A stretch of 64,000 nt of DNA from Symsagittifera roscoffensis. Lineage: Eukaryota; Xenacoelomorpha; Acoela; Convolutidae. Below, piece by piece: positions 10,700 through 21,707 of the stretch. A program made the position numbers and the translations under genes. Where the stretch lies: assembly GCF_963678635.1 (NCBI RefSeq), contig NC_087062.1, positions 81,882,751 to 81,946,750 of the forward strand, read 5' to 3'. Position 1 is the first letter of the stretch; each line of letters begins with the position of its first letter. Below the pieces are notes generated by a model, which saw nothing but the letters and a program-made list of their open reading frames with translations, did not search any database and was not told the DNA's origin.

Positions 10700-10786
10700 T
10701 CCAAACATACAGCGTATATACAGAGTATATACAGATTCTCCTTCAAAAAATGTCTGGAAAATTAAACTAAATTAAAACATATAGAA

Positions 10787-11563
10787 CTAGCAAAAACTGA
10801 AATCTCGCCACCTATTTGTATTTGTACATATTGGATTGTTTCTCAATTCACTCACATAAAATTCTTTCAATTTTTTCTTGAGTCCTGTTCTCGATTTTTG
10901 TAAATTGCACAAAATTATGGGCAGTGAATTCCATTTTTTAGAAGTCATATGAAAAAATGATTTTTGTAGAGAAGCGGTTGAACAATGTTTGTCAAAAATA
11001 ATTTGTTTCGTTCTTTTATTGAGCCTATAATTGGCAGTCGGTAGTCTCAATGTATTTTGAAAAGCCTTCTTTTTGTTTGTAAGATATTGGTTTACGTATG
11101 TTATACACTTTAATTCAATTTTTTTCTCGATTCCAATGAACGATTTGCTAATGCGAAGAAGGGAAGAAGACTTAAATTTCGATCTGAAGTATGTTCTTTT
11201 AAACGCCCAGTTCAACTGTTTCTCTAGAGATAGCATCAAAGTAGCATTAATTTGTTGTAAAAATATTGCTGAGTAATCTAAATGTGATAAAACAAGACAA
11301 TGAAGCAAGGCAACTAATGATAATGTCGGCAGTTGTTGTCCAATTGTATCTATAGTTTTAATTCCTTGTGCCATTTTTTGGAGAATTGTTTTGATTTGAG
11401 CATGAAAAGATAAACTTGAATCAAGAATAAGGCCTAAATATTTGCATTCTGATTTTTTGGCTACATAATGCCCATTAATTACTATTGTATCAGTATCTAC
11501 ATTTTTGCTATCATTTTTTTGACAAAATGTTATAAATTCCGATTTAGATGCATTCAGATTCAA
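10787..11563 (-). pseudogene. LINE ORF2 C-terminal part (RT thumb and C-terminal domain)
   Basis: About 258 codons. Begins LNLNASKSEFITF, the usual sequence shortly after the YADD box, then ECKYLGLILDSSLSF and a basic C-terminal half with KWNSLP near the end, typical of CR1/Jockey ORF2 tails. The apparent start is a TTG at a frameshift from the preceding fragment and is not a true start. The terminal stop at 10787 is probably the native ORF2 stop. Confidence 0.85.
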
Positions 11564-12111
11564 TTGGTTCTCTGCAAAAATTCCGTTAGATTATTAAGTG
11601 ATTTTTGCAATCGTTTCAAAGCATCCTCAGAAATTATAGAAGAGGAAAAAACCATACAGTTGTCAGCATATTGAACTAAAGTACAACCCTCATATAATCG
11701 CTCTTGTATGTCATTAACATATAAATTGAACAACAACGGACCTAGTACCGTTCCTTGTGGGACACCTCGTTTGATTTCAATCCAGTCTGAAAAGATTCCA
11801 TTGACGTTTACTCTTTGAATACATTTGTTTAGGAAGCTAGCAATTAAAGCATTTGCTCCATTTGAAAACCCGAGAGAAAGCATTTTTTCAATTAAAACTT
11901 CATGCGAAATAGAATCAAAAGCCTTGGACAGATCTAATAAAGCTGCATGTACGATTTTTTTTGAATCTATTTGATTTCGAATACTTTCTGTCACATAAAC
12001 AAGAGCATCTTGTGTATAAATATTTTTGCGAAATATGAATTGAAATGGTGTCATTATTTGAAATTTGTCAAGATATTCTGTTATTTGGGCATGTAAAATT
12101 TTTTCAAAAAT
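11560..12111 (-). pseudogene. LINE reverse transcriptase palm segment with YADN
   Basis: Open from just after the TAA at 12112-12114. Motifs: LLDLSKAFDSISH (first catalytic Asp), KRGVPQGTVLGPLLFNLYVNDI, and LVQYADNCMVF, where the family has YADD. The second catalytic aspartate is therefore asparagine, which should abolish metal binding. It ends by a frameshift in a short T run. Confidence 0.87.
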
Positions 12112-12858
12112 TTAAGAAAAAGCACAAATTATTGATATTGGCCGATAATTTTTTGCATCCATTGGGTCATCTTTTTTAAACAAAGGAGTTACGTGTGCTT
12201 TTTTGAGTTCGATCGGGAAAATGTTCTCATCTAAGCAAGTATTTATGACAAAAGTTAAATGTGGAACTATAACTGATTGACCGTCAATGATTGCCCAAGC
12301 AGGTACGGTACAAGGTCCGAGACGTTTTCTAACATTGATTTTTTGAACTATATCAAAGCATTGCTTCACTGTAAAGTGTTGAAAATGGAAAAGTGCAGAT
12401 TCAGAGGCAGATTTGTTGTAATTCTGAGGCTTTTTAGCGCCGAAAAATTCGCCTAAGTTCGAAAAAATATAATATAAATGATTGGCAATTTTTTTGTCTT
12501 GGGTTATCATTTCACTGAAGGAATTTCGTAGAAATGTAATTCGATTGTTGCCAGAACATGTACCTCTAACTTGAGTAATATATTTCCATTTTTGTTGGAT
12601 AGTGCTGAGAAGTGAAAAAATTTTTTTTGAGTGATCGAGTTGTTTACTTCTAATCAATTGGCTCATTTGATTACGTAAAAACTGGTACTTTGACCATTTA
12701 TCGCTTGTGCTTTGACTGCGATATGATTTGAGTGAATTCTGTTTCTTATTCAACAATTGCTGACATTCTGAATCGAACCATTCCGTTTTCAATACATTTT
12801 TTGGTTTAAAATTACGAACAAATTTTTTTTTCGATAGGAGCATGTTGCTGAAGAGCAC
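12112..12858 (-). pseudogene. LINE inter-domain region and RT fingers
   Basis: Contains WFDSECQQLLNKK (post-endonuclease helix), a basic linker, and RT block 0/1 (KKAHVTPLFKKDDPMDAKNYRPISI). It stops at a TAA, but the same frame continues directly into the palm fragment. It is joined to the endonuclease fragment by a slip in a run of nine A residues near 12825. Confidence 0.85.
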
Positions 12859-13420
12859 TAGAAATTAAATAAATCATCGTCGAAAACATGTTTTGTGCGT
12901 CTGTACATTGATATAAGAGATACCAAGGAAGAGCGGAGAGTGTATTGCAAAATTCGTTTTTCTGATAACTTTTCTTATTGAAAGTCGAAATTATCCTCGG
13001 TAAACTTTTGCCGCATTTTATGTCCGTCAAAATAAATGAAGCAAAATGGTCGGTTTTATAAGGTGTATCAAAACAAAATTCAATGCCGTTTGTTTCATAG
13101 TCACTGATAACGTAGTCGATATGAGTTTTAGTTGAGGAACTAATTCTGGTCTCATCGTTTGGACAAAAAACCTTCAATCCATATGGAATAATTATAGAAT
13201 CTAAATTTTCTTTTTCTTTGCTATCCAGATAATTTATGTTATAATCACCCAGAAGCGTAATTTTATTAGAAAATGAAAATGCATTATCTATGTTAAGCGT
13301 TAATTGTTCCAAAAAATTAATAAAGTTTGATCTGCTTAGATTATAACAAAAATTAACTAACATTTTTTCTTTACTGGAAATGTTAAATGTAGATTTGCAC
13401 TCAACCCATTTTAAACGACA
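12812..13420 (-). pseudogene. LINE endonuclease, C-terminal fragment
   Basis: Motifs of the exonuclease-endonuclease-phosphatase fold are visible: LLGDYNINYLD (GDxN block), SSSTKTHIDYVISD (the S..DH-type DYV block) and TDHFASFI (catalytic histidine block). The catalytic N-terminal half is absent. The frame stays open upstream of the first ATG (13363) to about 13420. Family role: nicks target DNA to prime reverse transcription. Confidence 0.82.
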
Positions 13421-13430
13421 GTGGAAGTTT

Positions 13431-14186
13431 GATCCATTTCAGATGGATCAACCTAAAACTCTCCTTACCTCAACATAACAATTATAAAACACACTCAAGA
13501 AAACTAAATTGGGTACTCACATACCAGCACACTCAAGAATTGGAGTAACTGAATTAACTAGCGACTCTAGCATAAATGTAATAACTTGAGAAATTTGATA
13601 TTATTAAATTCCAACAAAGGAAATGAGTTCTCACTTGAGAACTAAAGTTTTGGGTTGGACCATTGGGAGACTTCAGTTGTCCACCTTTCCACCGAAGGTT
13701 CACTCTGGTCCAGTTCGAATCATTACACTCTTCTCTCGTAATCGTTCTGTCTCCTATTTCAGGATAGGACAGCTCTACTCTCGTGTTATTTTTAAATCTG
13801 GAAATTGCGAATAGCAATTTCCCGCTGCTTTTTTGACTACTTTCCCGAGTTTGTAATTCGGTTGTTCTGATCTTGCGTTTCTGCATGACAGGCATGAAAG
13901 TTGAGCATGACAGGCTCGATTCGATTTTTTGAAAAATTACATTTCACCCAAAATTACGTTGTTCGTATTGCTCAAGGTCAAACTTCCAAATATGACCGAC
14001 TGACACATACTCCCCGGATTCAAGATCGATGTCCTCATGGCGTGTTGCCATCTGCCAGTGAATCCCCAGAATGTTGAGTGTTGCTCAAGATACAGTGCCA
14101 GTGGTCATTTACAGAAGTTTGCAGCAGATTTAACTTTATCTACACCCCAAAATTTACAACCATGTAAAATTGTCACACTTTCGCTT
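13431..14186. other. Junction DNA between the LINE and the array; unclassified degenerate coding stretch
   Basis: A 113-codon minus-strand open frame (13554-13895) contains EECNDSNWTRVNLRWKGG, which looks protein-like, but I cannot assign it. A further open minus-strand frame around 13930-14110 (HEDIDLESGEYVSVGH) may be related. Direct repeats of ACACTCAAGAA occur near 13491 and 13530. No terminal repeat was identified. Confidence 0.35.
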
Positions 14187-14405
14187 CTAGACGTAAACTT
14201 CTAGACTCTTGTTGCCCAACTTCAATTTATCGTGTGAGGTTAATACCTCCAATTCTATTCCCACTAGGCTCCACGCGAACGTCAGCTGCCCCGCTGTTCT
14301 AACGAAGGGATTTGCCATCAATGGCAATGCGGACGAAGGTGTTCTCATCGCCTCCTCGAACTGATCCCGCAACAAGTTCTGCCAAATTCGCTTCAGCTGG
14401 GACAC
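14187..14405 (-). pseudogene. Left-edge truncated module R
   Basis: A 72-codon copy of the SQLKRIWQNLLRD...KLGNKSLEVY segment of module A, cut at the left boundary of the array. In all other units R continues to VQHIARD before jumping to the start of A, so this end is a breakpoint. Confidence 0.7.
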
Positions 14406-14567
14406 TCCACTGGTTGGCCGTGATTTATATGATAATTATAGCATATTAATATCAATATTTCGTTTCGTTAAATTTTTTTTTTCGTGACCTCAGATTTCAT
14501 CCGAGTTCACACTCGAGCCCCTTTCCTTCCCTCTCAAGACTCAAGAAACCCTCGTTGAGCCCCCTGC

Positions 14568-15212
14568 TCATTTCGTATTCCTAGCATTTGAGGTGATAGG
14601 CCCTGACGAGTTTGACCCCGTGATCTGCCTTAGCAGCGCTTCTTCATCATCGGAGCTAATTACGATCTCTTCCCACGCTTTTAGTTGTTCGAAGGATCGC
14701 ATCCACTCCCTCTGCTCTTGCAACTTCCTTGCCTGATTTGATAAACCCTTCACTTTCAATTCCCTGTTCAAATCAAGACAGCTACCGGGTTTCAACTTCT
14801 TTACTGATCCTAGCTTACTCGTTGCCTCGCCCGACTCTTTACTCTGCGTTAGGATCAGTTTGTGTATCACATTCAGAGTTCCCAAGTCTTCATCTTTCGT
14901 CGGTGCTAACCTCACTCGTTCCGTGGCTTCTTCAATCAAGCTTGCATGGGGATTAGGGCACCAGGAGGGTCTCAACAACTTCCAAACCGTTCCCAAATTC
15001 GTGGTCATCATGCCATTTCCATTCCCCATTTTCAATTCCACTCTCTTGTTCGAGCGCGGCACGCTTATTACCTTGGGCGTCGTCTCAAGTAGCAGGCCCA
15101 GGCTCGGTTTCTCTCTTTCCATTGAATCATTTTCAATTATCTTCTCTGTCCAAAACTTCAACAGCTCCGTCACTTCGTGATTCCTGTGAGCGCTCCCGGC
15201 CTCTGAATCCAA
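14568..15212 (-). pseudogene. Modules C and E fused by deletion (U1)
   Basis: 214 codons. Starts as module C (NHEVTELLKFWTEKI), runs to KLKPGSCLDL, then joins in frame to the E tail at NRELKVKGLSNQ and ends SNARNTK. The whole of D and most of E are missing, yet the frame is kept across the join. Confidence 0.7.
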
Positions 15213-15541
15213 AAAGGGTTGTATGCTAACCCGATTACTCCAGATACATATTGGTATTCTCCCCGTTTGCTGGGTCTAGAGTAATCCTCAGCCGAGGCCA
15301 AGTTAGGATGCACATCATGCCCCTCTTCGAATTTCTTGTTGTAGAATCTCCGTATCTCATCAAGTTTCCCATGATTATCTAGAAATTACCTGGAGTCATC
15401 TTTCTTTTCGATCCCCGTACTCTGGTACACGTTCAGTATGATAGTGGAGACTCTCCTCTCCATAGTTTTGCTCCCCATGGCCTTCTGATGACATGCTTGG
15501 ACGGTACTATTGGTCATTACGGACATTATCCACCTCAAGAA

Positions 15542-16405
15542 TCAAGTGGCATCTTTTCTTCTCGCCAGACTCAAACCGGAATTATCTCTGGCGATATGCT
15601 GTACCAGCATCTGGTAAACTTCTAGACTCTTGTTGCCCAACTTCAATTTATTGTGTGAGGTCAATACCTCCAATTCTATTCCCACTAGGCTCCACGCGAA
15701 CGTCAGCTGCCCCGCTGTTCTAACGAGGGGATTTGCCATCAATGGCAATGCGGACGAAGGTGTTATCATCGCCTCCTCGAAGTGATCCCGCAACAAATTC
15801 TGCCAAATTCGCTTCAGCTGACTTCCCAATTCTAATTTGTTAACCTCGGCTTTTTTTGGGTAGCCCAATTGCGACCCTTGCGGGACACTCCACGATCGAG
15901 CTTTTTCAGACAGTCCTCCAGTTCCTTCAATTGTCTCCAGAGCTACCCACCAAGGTCGAGCCGTATTTCTCGTCGCATTCTTCTCAAGAGGGTCGCTGGC
16001 CACTTGTTTGCCAATAGCCTGATGCTCGCTCGAGATCCATGCTTTGCCAACATCCACTTCCCATGTTTGTTCATTCGTCGAACCCTTTTTCGAGCTTGCC
16101 TTCTGAGGTCTGAAGTCTTCTTCCGTTGCCAGACTCGTCGAAACCTCTATCTCTTTCACCACCTCTGGTAGCCTCCTTGGTTCGGAGCTACTCTTGTAGG
16201 CCGCAGTCATCCATCGCGCTAGAATCATGGGAGCAGTCTCCCTTAAATTTTTCTCAGAGATAGCATCCGCCGACGGGCTATTCAACTCCTCTACTTCCCT
16301 TTTCCTCTTTCGAGACTTCACACCTTTGCTTGGGGGCGTCGTCACTATCATCACTGATTCGACCTCTTTGTCCCGGTCCAACCCTTTCGACTCTTGCCAA
16401 CCCAC
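15542..16405 (-). pseudogene. Module A (U1)
   Basis: 287 codons with a GTG-type apparent start in the J2 junction (GWQESKGLDRD). Basic KSRKRKRE stretch early, ARPWWVALE mid, SQLKRIWQNLLRDHFEEAM late. Ends RRKDAT then TGA; the frame would continue into B. Function unknown. Confidence 0.65.
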
Positions 16406-16812
16406 TTATCTCTGGCGATATGCTGTACCAGTCTCTGGTAAACTTCTAGACTCTTGTTTCCCAACTTCAATTTATCGTGTGAGGTCAATACCTCCAATTC
16501 TATTCCCACTAGGCTCCACGCGAACGTCAGCTGCCCCGCTGTTCTAACGAAGGGATTTGCCATCAATGGCAATGCGGACGAAGGTGTTCTCATCGCCTCC
16601 TCGAAGTGATCCCGCAACAAGTTCTGCCAAATTCGCTTCAGCTGGGACACTCCACTGGTTGGCCGTGATTTATATAATAATTATAGCATATTAATATCAA
16701 TATTTCGTTTCGTTAAAATTTCTTTTTCGTGACCTCAGATTTCATCCGAGTTCACACTCGAGCCCCTTTCCTTCCCTCTCAAGACTCAAGAAACCCTCGT
16801 TGAGCCCCCTGC

Positions 16813-17340
16813 TCATTTCGTATTCCTAGCATTTGAGGTGCTAGGCCCTGACGAGTTTGACACCGTGATCTGCCTTAGCAGCGCTTCCTCATCATCAGAG
16901 CTAATTACGATCTCTTCCCACGCTTTTAGATGTTCGAAGGATCGCATCCACTCCCTCTGCTCTTGCAACACCCTTGCCTGATTTGATAAACCCTTCACTT
17001 TCAATTCCCTGTTCACGCAAAAGGAATTGTGCTGGCTCAGGCTCACGTTCTTCGCCAAGTCCTCCTCCAGTATCGATTCCCTGGTTTTGGTATTGTCTCT
17101 AGACACCCTACCGACTCTTTTCCAACCCGTCGTAATCGCATTTCGATGGGTCAGCAAAGGTCCCTTGAAGGCTTCCGGTCCTATCTCTGCCAGGAACTGT
17201 CGATATTCTTTACGATGTTTTTTCATGTGGTCTTTCGTCACCACATACAACCAAGATGTCAATGTCGCTCGAAACCACCATAGGTATGGCGAATACCTTG
17301 CACGCCTTCTCAAACAACTCAAGTCTCCTGCTATAATCAA
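16813..17340 (-). pseudogene. Module E, C-terminal piece (U2)
   Basis: From FRATLTSWLYVVTKDHMKK to SNARNTK. The first residues come from a foreign frame because of the 38-bp deletion near 17280. Confidence 0.6.
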
Positions 17341-17431
17341 TAGCGTATATCGATTCCACCGTTGGTGTCTTCGATTTCCTGTACTTCGTCACATTCTCCT
17401 CAATCCATCGCAACGTCAACATCGTGCTCAC
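17210..17431 (-). pseudogene. Module E, N-terminal piece (U2)
   Basis: Begins at STMLTLRWIEENVTKYRK and runs to VFAIPM, after which the 38-bp deletion throws it out of frame. Confidence 0.55.
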
Positions 17432-17434
17432 TAC

Positions 17435-17839
17435 CTAAATGATCACCTTCTGTCGATGAACGGGTAATCCGACCAACCTAATCTCTTCCACGTCCCACAC
17501 TAAACAGAGGTTTGAGTGTTCCGGGTACCACACTGTCTGCGCCAAGCAATGGCATGGGCATTCCCCATGTGTAATATAGATGTTCCGTCGATTGCGTTCT
17601 CCCGAAGCTTCCAGCAGAGGTTCCAATTCCATCATCTTCTCATGTGTTGTATCATTCTTCTCCTGCGCTGGGACACTATTCATCGGCTTCCCGGTGATAT
17701 TCTGTCTCTCGAAGTCACTTGTGTTTTCGCCTTCCAAACTCAAGAGTTCTTCTCCCCAGATTTCACTCAAGTCATCTCTTTGTTCCCTTGGCACAGTTCC
17801 CAGGATCTTCTTCAACAGCCTATGTGAATGATGCGACAT
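17435..17839 (-). pseudogene. Module D (U2)
   Basis: RLLKKILGTVPREQRDDLSEIWGEELL through HGECPCHCLAQTVWYPEHS to HRQKVII, closed by TAG where U10 and U11 have leucine. N-terminal residues upstream are out of frame: a small change near 17865 (GGGTGCCTAG in place of GGGTACCGAG) closes it. Confidence 0.6.
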
Positions 17840-17968
17840 TCGAGCCAGTCGTACGCACTTGGGTGCCTAGAAGGCTTTGTCTACTAATATCCTTTGGCTG
17901 GATACCTCTACCATCTCCATGTGTAATGGATAGTGGCTCCCTCATAGGTTGGCCATTACAGATCCCAC

Positions 17969-18793
17969 TTAGGATTTTGCATTTACTGGCAGACCGTAAA
18001 TCTCGCTCACGGGAAATCCCATTTCCGCCTCAAGACCAATCCTCCATCCTCTGATGTGTTTCTGGGTTGTTTGCAACGCCCCCGGCCACGACTCCACGCT
18101 CAATGCTGTCACCAAATGGTGCTCAGACTCCAGCATCTCCAGTGATTGCAAACTGCACATCCTTGAGAAGAACCCCAGCGCCGTTGCTATATTCACCGTA
18201 GTGTTTGTGTAGCGCTCAGCCACTATCTGCACTTCGCTCTTCTCTCTTTCTGTTACGTCGCCAAACCAAGAGTCTAGGTCTTCTTTCTGGAAAGACTGTA
18301 TTCTGACACATGATCGTCCATCACAAGTGTGCTCTCCGACTCCGCACGTCAAATCAAGACAGCTACCGGGTTTCAACTTCTTAACTGATCCTAGCTTACT
18401 CGTTGCCTCGCCCGACTCTTTACTCTGCGTTAGGATCAGTTTGTGTATCACATTCAGAGTTCCCAAGTCTTCATCTTTCGTCGGTGCTAACCTCACTCGT
18501 TCCGTGGCTTCTTCAATCAAGCTTGCATGGGGATTAGGGCACCAGGAGGGTCTCAACAACTTCCAAACCGTTCCCAAATTCGTGGTCATCATGCCATTTC
18601 CATTCCCCATTTTCAATTCCACTCTCTTGTTCGAGCGCGGCATGCTTATTACCTTGGGCGTCGTCTCAAGTAGCAGGCCCAGGCTCGGTTTCTCTCTTTC
18701 CATTGAATCAATTTCAATTATCTTCTCTGTCCAAAACTTCAACAGCTCCGTCACTTCGTGATTCCTGTGAGCGCTCCCGGCCTCTGAATCCAA
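17969..18793 (-). pseudogene. Module C (U2)
   Basis: 274 codons, NHEVTELLKFWTEKI to GLPVNAKS then TAA. Contains a Cys cluster (LDLTCGVGEHTCDGRSC) that could be a small metal site; unproven. Same sequence class as the U5 copy. Confidence 0.65.
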
Positions 18794-19119
18794 AAAGGGT
18801 TGTATGCTAACCCGATTACTCCAGATACATATTGGTATTCTCCCCGTTTGCTGGGTCTAGAGTAATCCTCAGCCGAGGCCAAGTTAGGATGCACATCATG
18901 CCCCTCTTCGAATTTCTTGTTGTAGAATCTCCGTATCTCATCAAGTTTCCCATGATTATCTAGAAATTGCCTGGAGTCATCTTTCTTTTCGATCCCCGTA
19001 CTCTGGTACACGTTCAGTATGATAGTGGAGACTCTCCTCTCCATAGTTTTGCTCCCCATGGCCTTCTGATGACATGCTTGGACGGTACTATTGGTCATTA
19101 CGGACATTATCCACCTCAA
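18751..19119 (-). pseudogene. Module B (U2)
   Basis: 122 codons after the TGA that ends A (apparent start TTG). Motifs: TVQACHQKAMGSKT, IRRFYNKKFEEGHDVHPNLAS. Overlaps C in another frame, so an ancestral frameshift separates B and C. Confidence 0.6.
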
Positions 19120-19122
19120 GAA

Positions 19123-19962
19123 TCAAGTGGCATCTTTTCTTCTCGCCAGACTCAAACCGGAATTATCTCTGGCGATATGCTGTACCAGCATCTGGTAAAC
19201 TTCTAGACTCTTGTTGCCCAACTTCAATTTATTGTGTGAGGTCAATACCTCCAATTCTATTCCCACTAGGCTCCACGCGAACGTCAGCTGCCCCGCTGTT
19301 CTAACGAGGGGATTTGCCATCAATGGCAATGCGGACGAAGGTGTTATCATCGCCTCCTCGAAGTGATCCCGCAACAAATTCTGCCAAATTCGCTTCAGCT
19401 GACTTCCCAATTCTAATTTGTTAACCTCGGCTTTTTTTGGGTATTCCAATTGCGACCCTTGCGGGACACTCCACGATCGAGCTTTTTCAGACAGTCCTCC
19501 AGTTCCTTCAATTGTCTCCAGAGCTACCCACCAAGGTCGAGCCGTATTTCTCGTCGCATTCTTCTCAAGAGGGTCGCTGGCCACTTGTTTGCCAATAGCC
19601 TGATGCTCGCTCGAGATCCATGCTTTGCCAACATCCACTTCCCATGTTTGTTCATTCGTCGAACCCTTTTTCGAGCTTGCCTTCTGAGGTCTGAAGTCTT
19701 CTTCCGTTGCCAGACTCGTCGAAACCTCTATCTCTTTCACCACCTCTGGTAGCCTCCTTGGTTCGGAGCTACTCTTGTAGGCCGCAGTCATCCATCGCGC
19801 TAGAATCATGGGAGCAGTCTCCCTTAAATTTTTCTCAGAGATAGCATCCGCCGACGGGCTATTCAACTCCTCTACTTCCCTTTTCCTCTTTCGAGACTTC
19901 ACACCTTTGCTTGGGGGCGTCGTCACTATCATCACTGATTCGACCTCTTTGTCCCGGTCCAA
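19123..19962 (-). pseudogene. Module A (U2)
   Basis: 279 codons, same organisation as U1, with the QLEYPKK variant shared with the U5 copy. Confidence 0.65.
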
Positions 19963-20393
19963 CCCTTTCGACTCTTGCCAACCCCCTTATCTCTGGCGAT
20001 TTGCTGTACCAGTATCTGGTAAACTTCTAGAATCTTGTTTCCCAACTTCAATTTATCGTGTGAGGTCAATACCTCCAATTCTATTCCCACTAGGCTCCAC
20101 GCGAACGTCAGCTGCCCCGCTGTTCTAACGAAGGGATTTGCCATCAATGGCAATGCGGACGAAGGTGTTCTCATCGCCTCCTCGAAGTGATCCCGCAACA
20201 AGTTCTGCCAAATTCGCTTCAAATGGGACACTCCACTGGTTGGCCGTGATTTATATAATAATTATAGCATATTAATATCAATATTTCGTTTCGTTAAAAT
20301 TTCTTTTTCTTGACCTCAGATTTCATCCGAGTTCACACTCGAGCCCCTTTCCTTCCCTCTCAAGACTCAAGAAACCCTCGTTGAGCCCCCTGC

Positions 20394-20738
20394 TCATTTC
20401 GTATTCCTAGCATTTGAGGTGCTAGGCCCTGACGAGTTTGACACCGTGATCTGCCTTAGCACCGCTTCCTCATCATCAGAGCTAATTACGATCTCTTCCC
20501 ACGCTTTTAGTTGTTCGAAGGATCGCATCCACTCCCTCTGCTCTTGCAACTTCCTTGCCTGATTTGATAAACCCTTCACTTTCAATTCCCTGTTCACGCA
20601 AAAGGAATTGTGCTGGCTCAGGCTCACGTTCTTCGCCAAGTCCTCCTCCAGTATCGATTCCCTGGTTTTGGTATTGTCTCTAGACACCCTACCGACTCTT
20701 TTCCAACCCGTCGTAATCGCATTTCGATGGGTCAGCAA
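20394..20738 (-). pseudogene. Module E, C-terminal piece (U3)
   Basis: LTHRNAITTGWKRVGRVSRDNTKT to SNARNTK. Separated from the rest of E by a single in-frame TAA (EIGP, stop, AFKRPLL). Confidence 0.6.
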
Positions 20739-20753
20739 AGGTCTCTTGAATGC

Positions 20754-21707
20754 TTACGGTCCTATCTCTGCCAGGAACTGTCGATATTCTTTACGATGTT
20801 TTTTCATGTGGTCTTTCGTCACCATATACAACCAAGATGTCAATGTCGCTCGAAACCACGGGAAGAGTCTTATGCGGCTCCAAAAGTGACTGACCTCCAT
20901 AGGTATGGCAAATACCTTGCACGCCGTCTCAAACAACTCAAGTCTCCTGCTATAATCAATAGCGTATATCGATTCCACCGTTGGTGTCTTCGATTCCCTG
21001 TATTTCGTCACTTTCTCCTCAATCCATCGCAACGCCAACATCGTGCTCACTTCCAAGATGATCACCTTCTGTCGCTGAACGGGTAATCCGACCAACCTAA
21101 TCTCTTCCACGTCCCACACTAAACAGAGGTTTGAGTGTTCCGGGTACCACACTGTCTGCGCCAAGCAATGGCATGGGCATTCCCCATGTGTAAAATCGGT
21201 GCTCCGTAGATTGCGTTCTCCCGAAGTTTCCAGCATAGGTTCCAATTCCATCATCTTCTCATGTGTTGTATCATTCTCCTCCTGTGCTGGGACACTATTC
21301 ATCGACTTCCCAGTGATATTCTGTCTCTCGAAGTCACTTGTGTTTTCGCCTTCCGAACTCAAGAGTTCTTCTCCCCAGATTTCACTCAAGTCATCTCTTT
21401 GTTCCCTTGGCACAGTTCCCAAGATCTTTTTCAACAGCCTATTTGAATGATGCGACATGCGAGCTAGTCTTACGCACTTGGGTACCGAGAAGGCCTTGTC
21501 TACTAATATCCTTTGGCTGGATACCTCTACCATCGCCATGTGTAATGGATAGTGGCTCCCACATAGGTTGGCCATTACAGATCCCACTAGGGATTTTGCA
21601 TTTACTGGCAAACCGTAAATCTCGCTCACGGGAAATCCCATTTCCGCCTCAAAACCAATCCTCCAACCTCTGATGTCTTTCTGGGTTGTTTGCAACGCCC
21701 CGGACAC
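20754..21707 (-). pseudogene. Modules D and E, 317-codon open frame (U3)
   Basis: Runs from the end of C (IYGLPVNAKSLVGSVMANLCG) through all of D into E (VIILEVSTMLALRW), ending EIGP. Here both the C/D and D/E boundaries are open, which supports one continuous ancestral ORF. Confidence 0.68.

Larger units (their letters stand above)
10700..13430 (-). mobile_element. Non-LTR retrotransposon (LINE), CR1/Jockey-like group, 5'-truncated and inactivated
   Basis: The minus-strand order is the C-terminal part of an apurinic-type endonuclease, then reverse transcriptase, then a C-terminal domain. No LTR, RNase H or integrase is present. The 5' end is missing inside the endonuclease, the usual result of incomplete target-primed reverse transcription. 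The 3' UTR ends in imperfect TGTATATAC repeats (about 10705-10735 on the complement). Two frameshifts (A-run near 12825, T-run near 11575), one TAA (12112-12114) and YADN in place of YADD show it is dead. Clade assignment rests on LLDLSKAFDSISH and GVPQGTVLGPLLF style motifs and is tentative. Confidence 0.9.
14400..16644 (-). repeat. Array unit U1 (L type with about 1.38-kb deletion)
   Basis: Spacer, C fused to E, broken B, A and R. The deletion runs from inside C to inside E, and the joined ends share TCAA. Module B is closed by a Gln-to-stop change (CAA to TAA) near 15387. Confidence 0.85.
16645..20225 (-). repeat. Array unit U2 (L type, second L of its higher-order repeat)
   Basis: Matches U5 position for position except for a 38-bp deletion in E near 17280 (CGAAACCACCATAGG), which breaks E. 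It shares with U5 the methionine variant in C (VISMP). Confidence 0.87.

Noticed and set aside
13554-13895. Envelope-like (phlebovirus-type) glycoprotein fragment next to the array
   Set aside because: Only a weak impression from Cys and NWT patterns; no motif I could defend.
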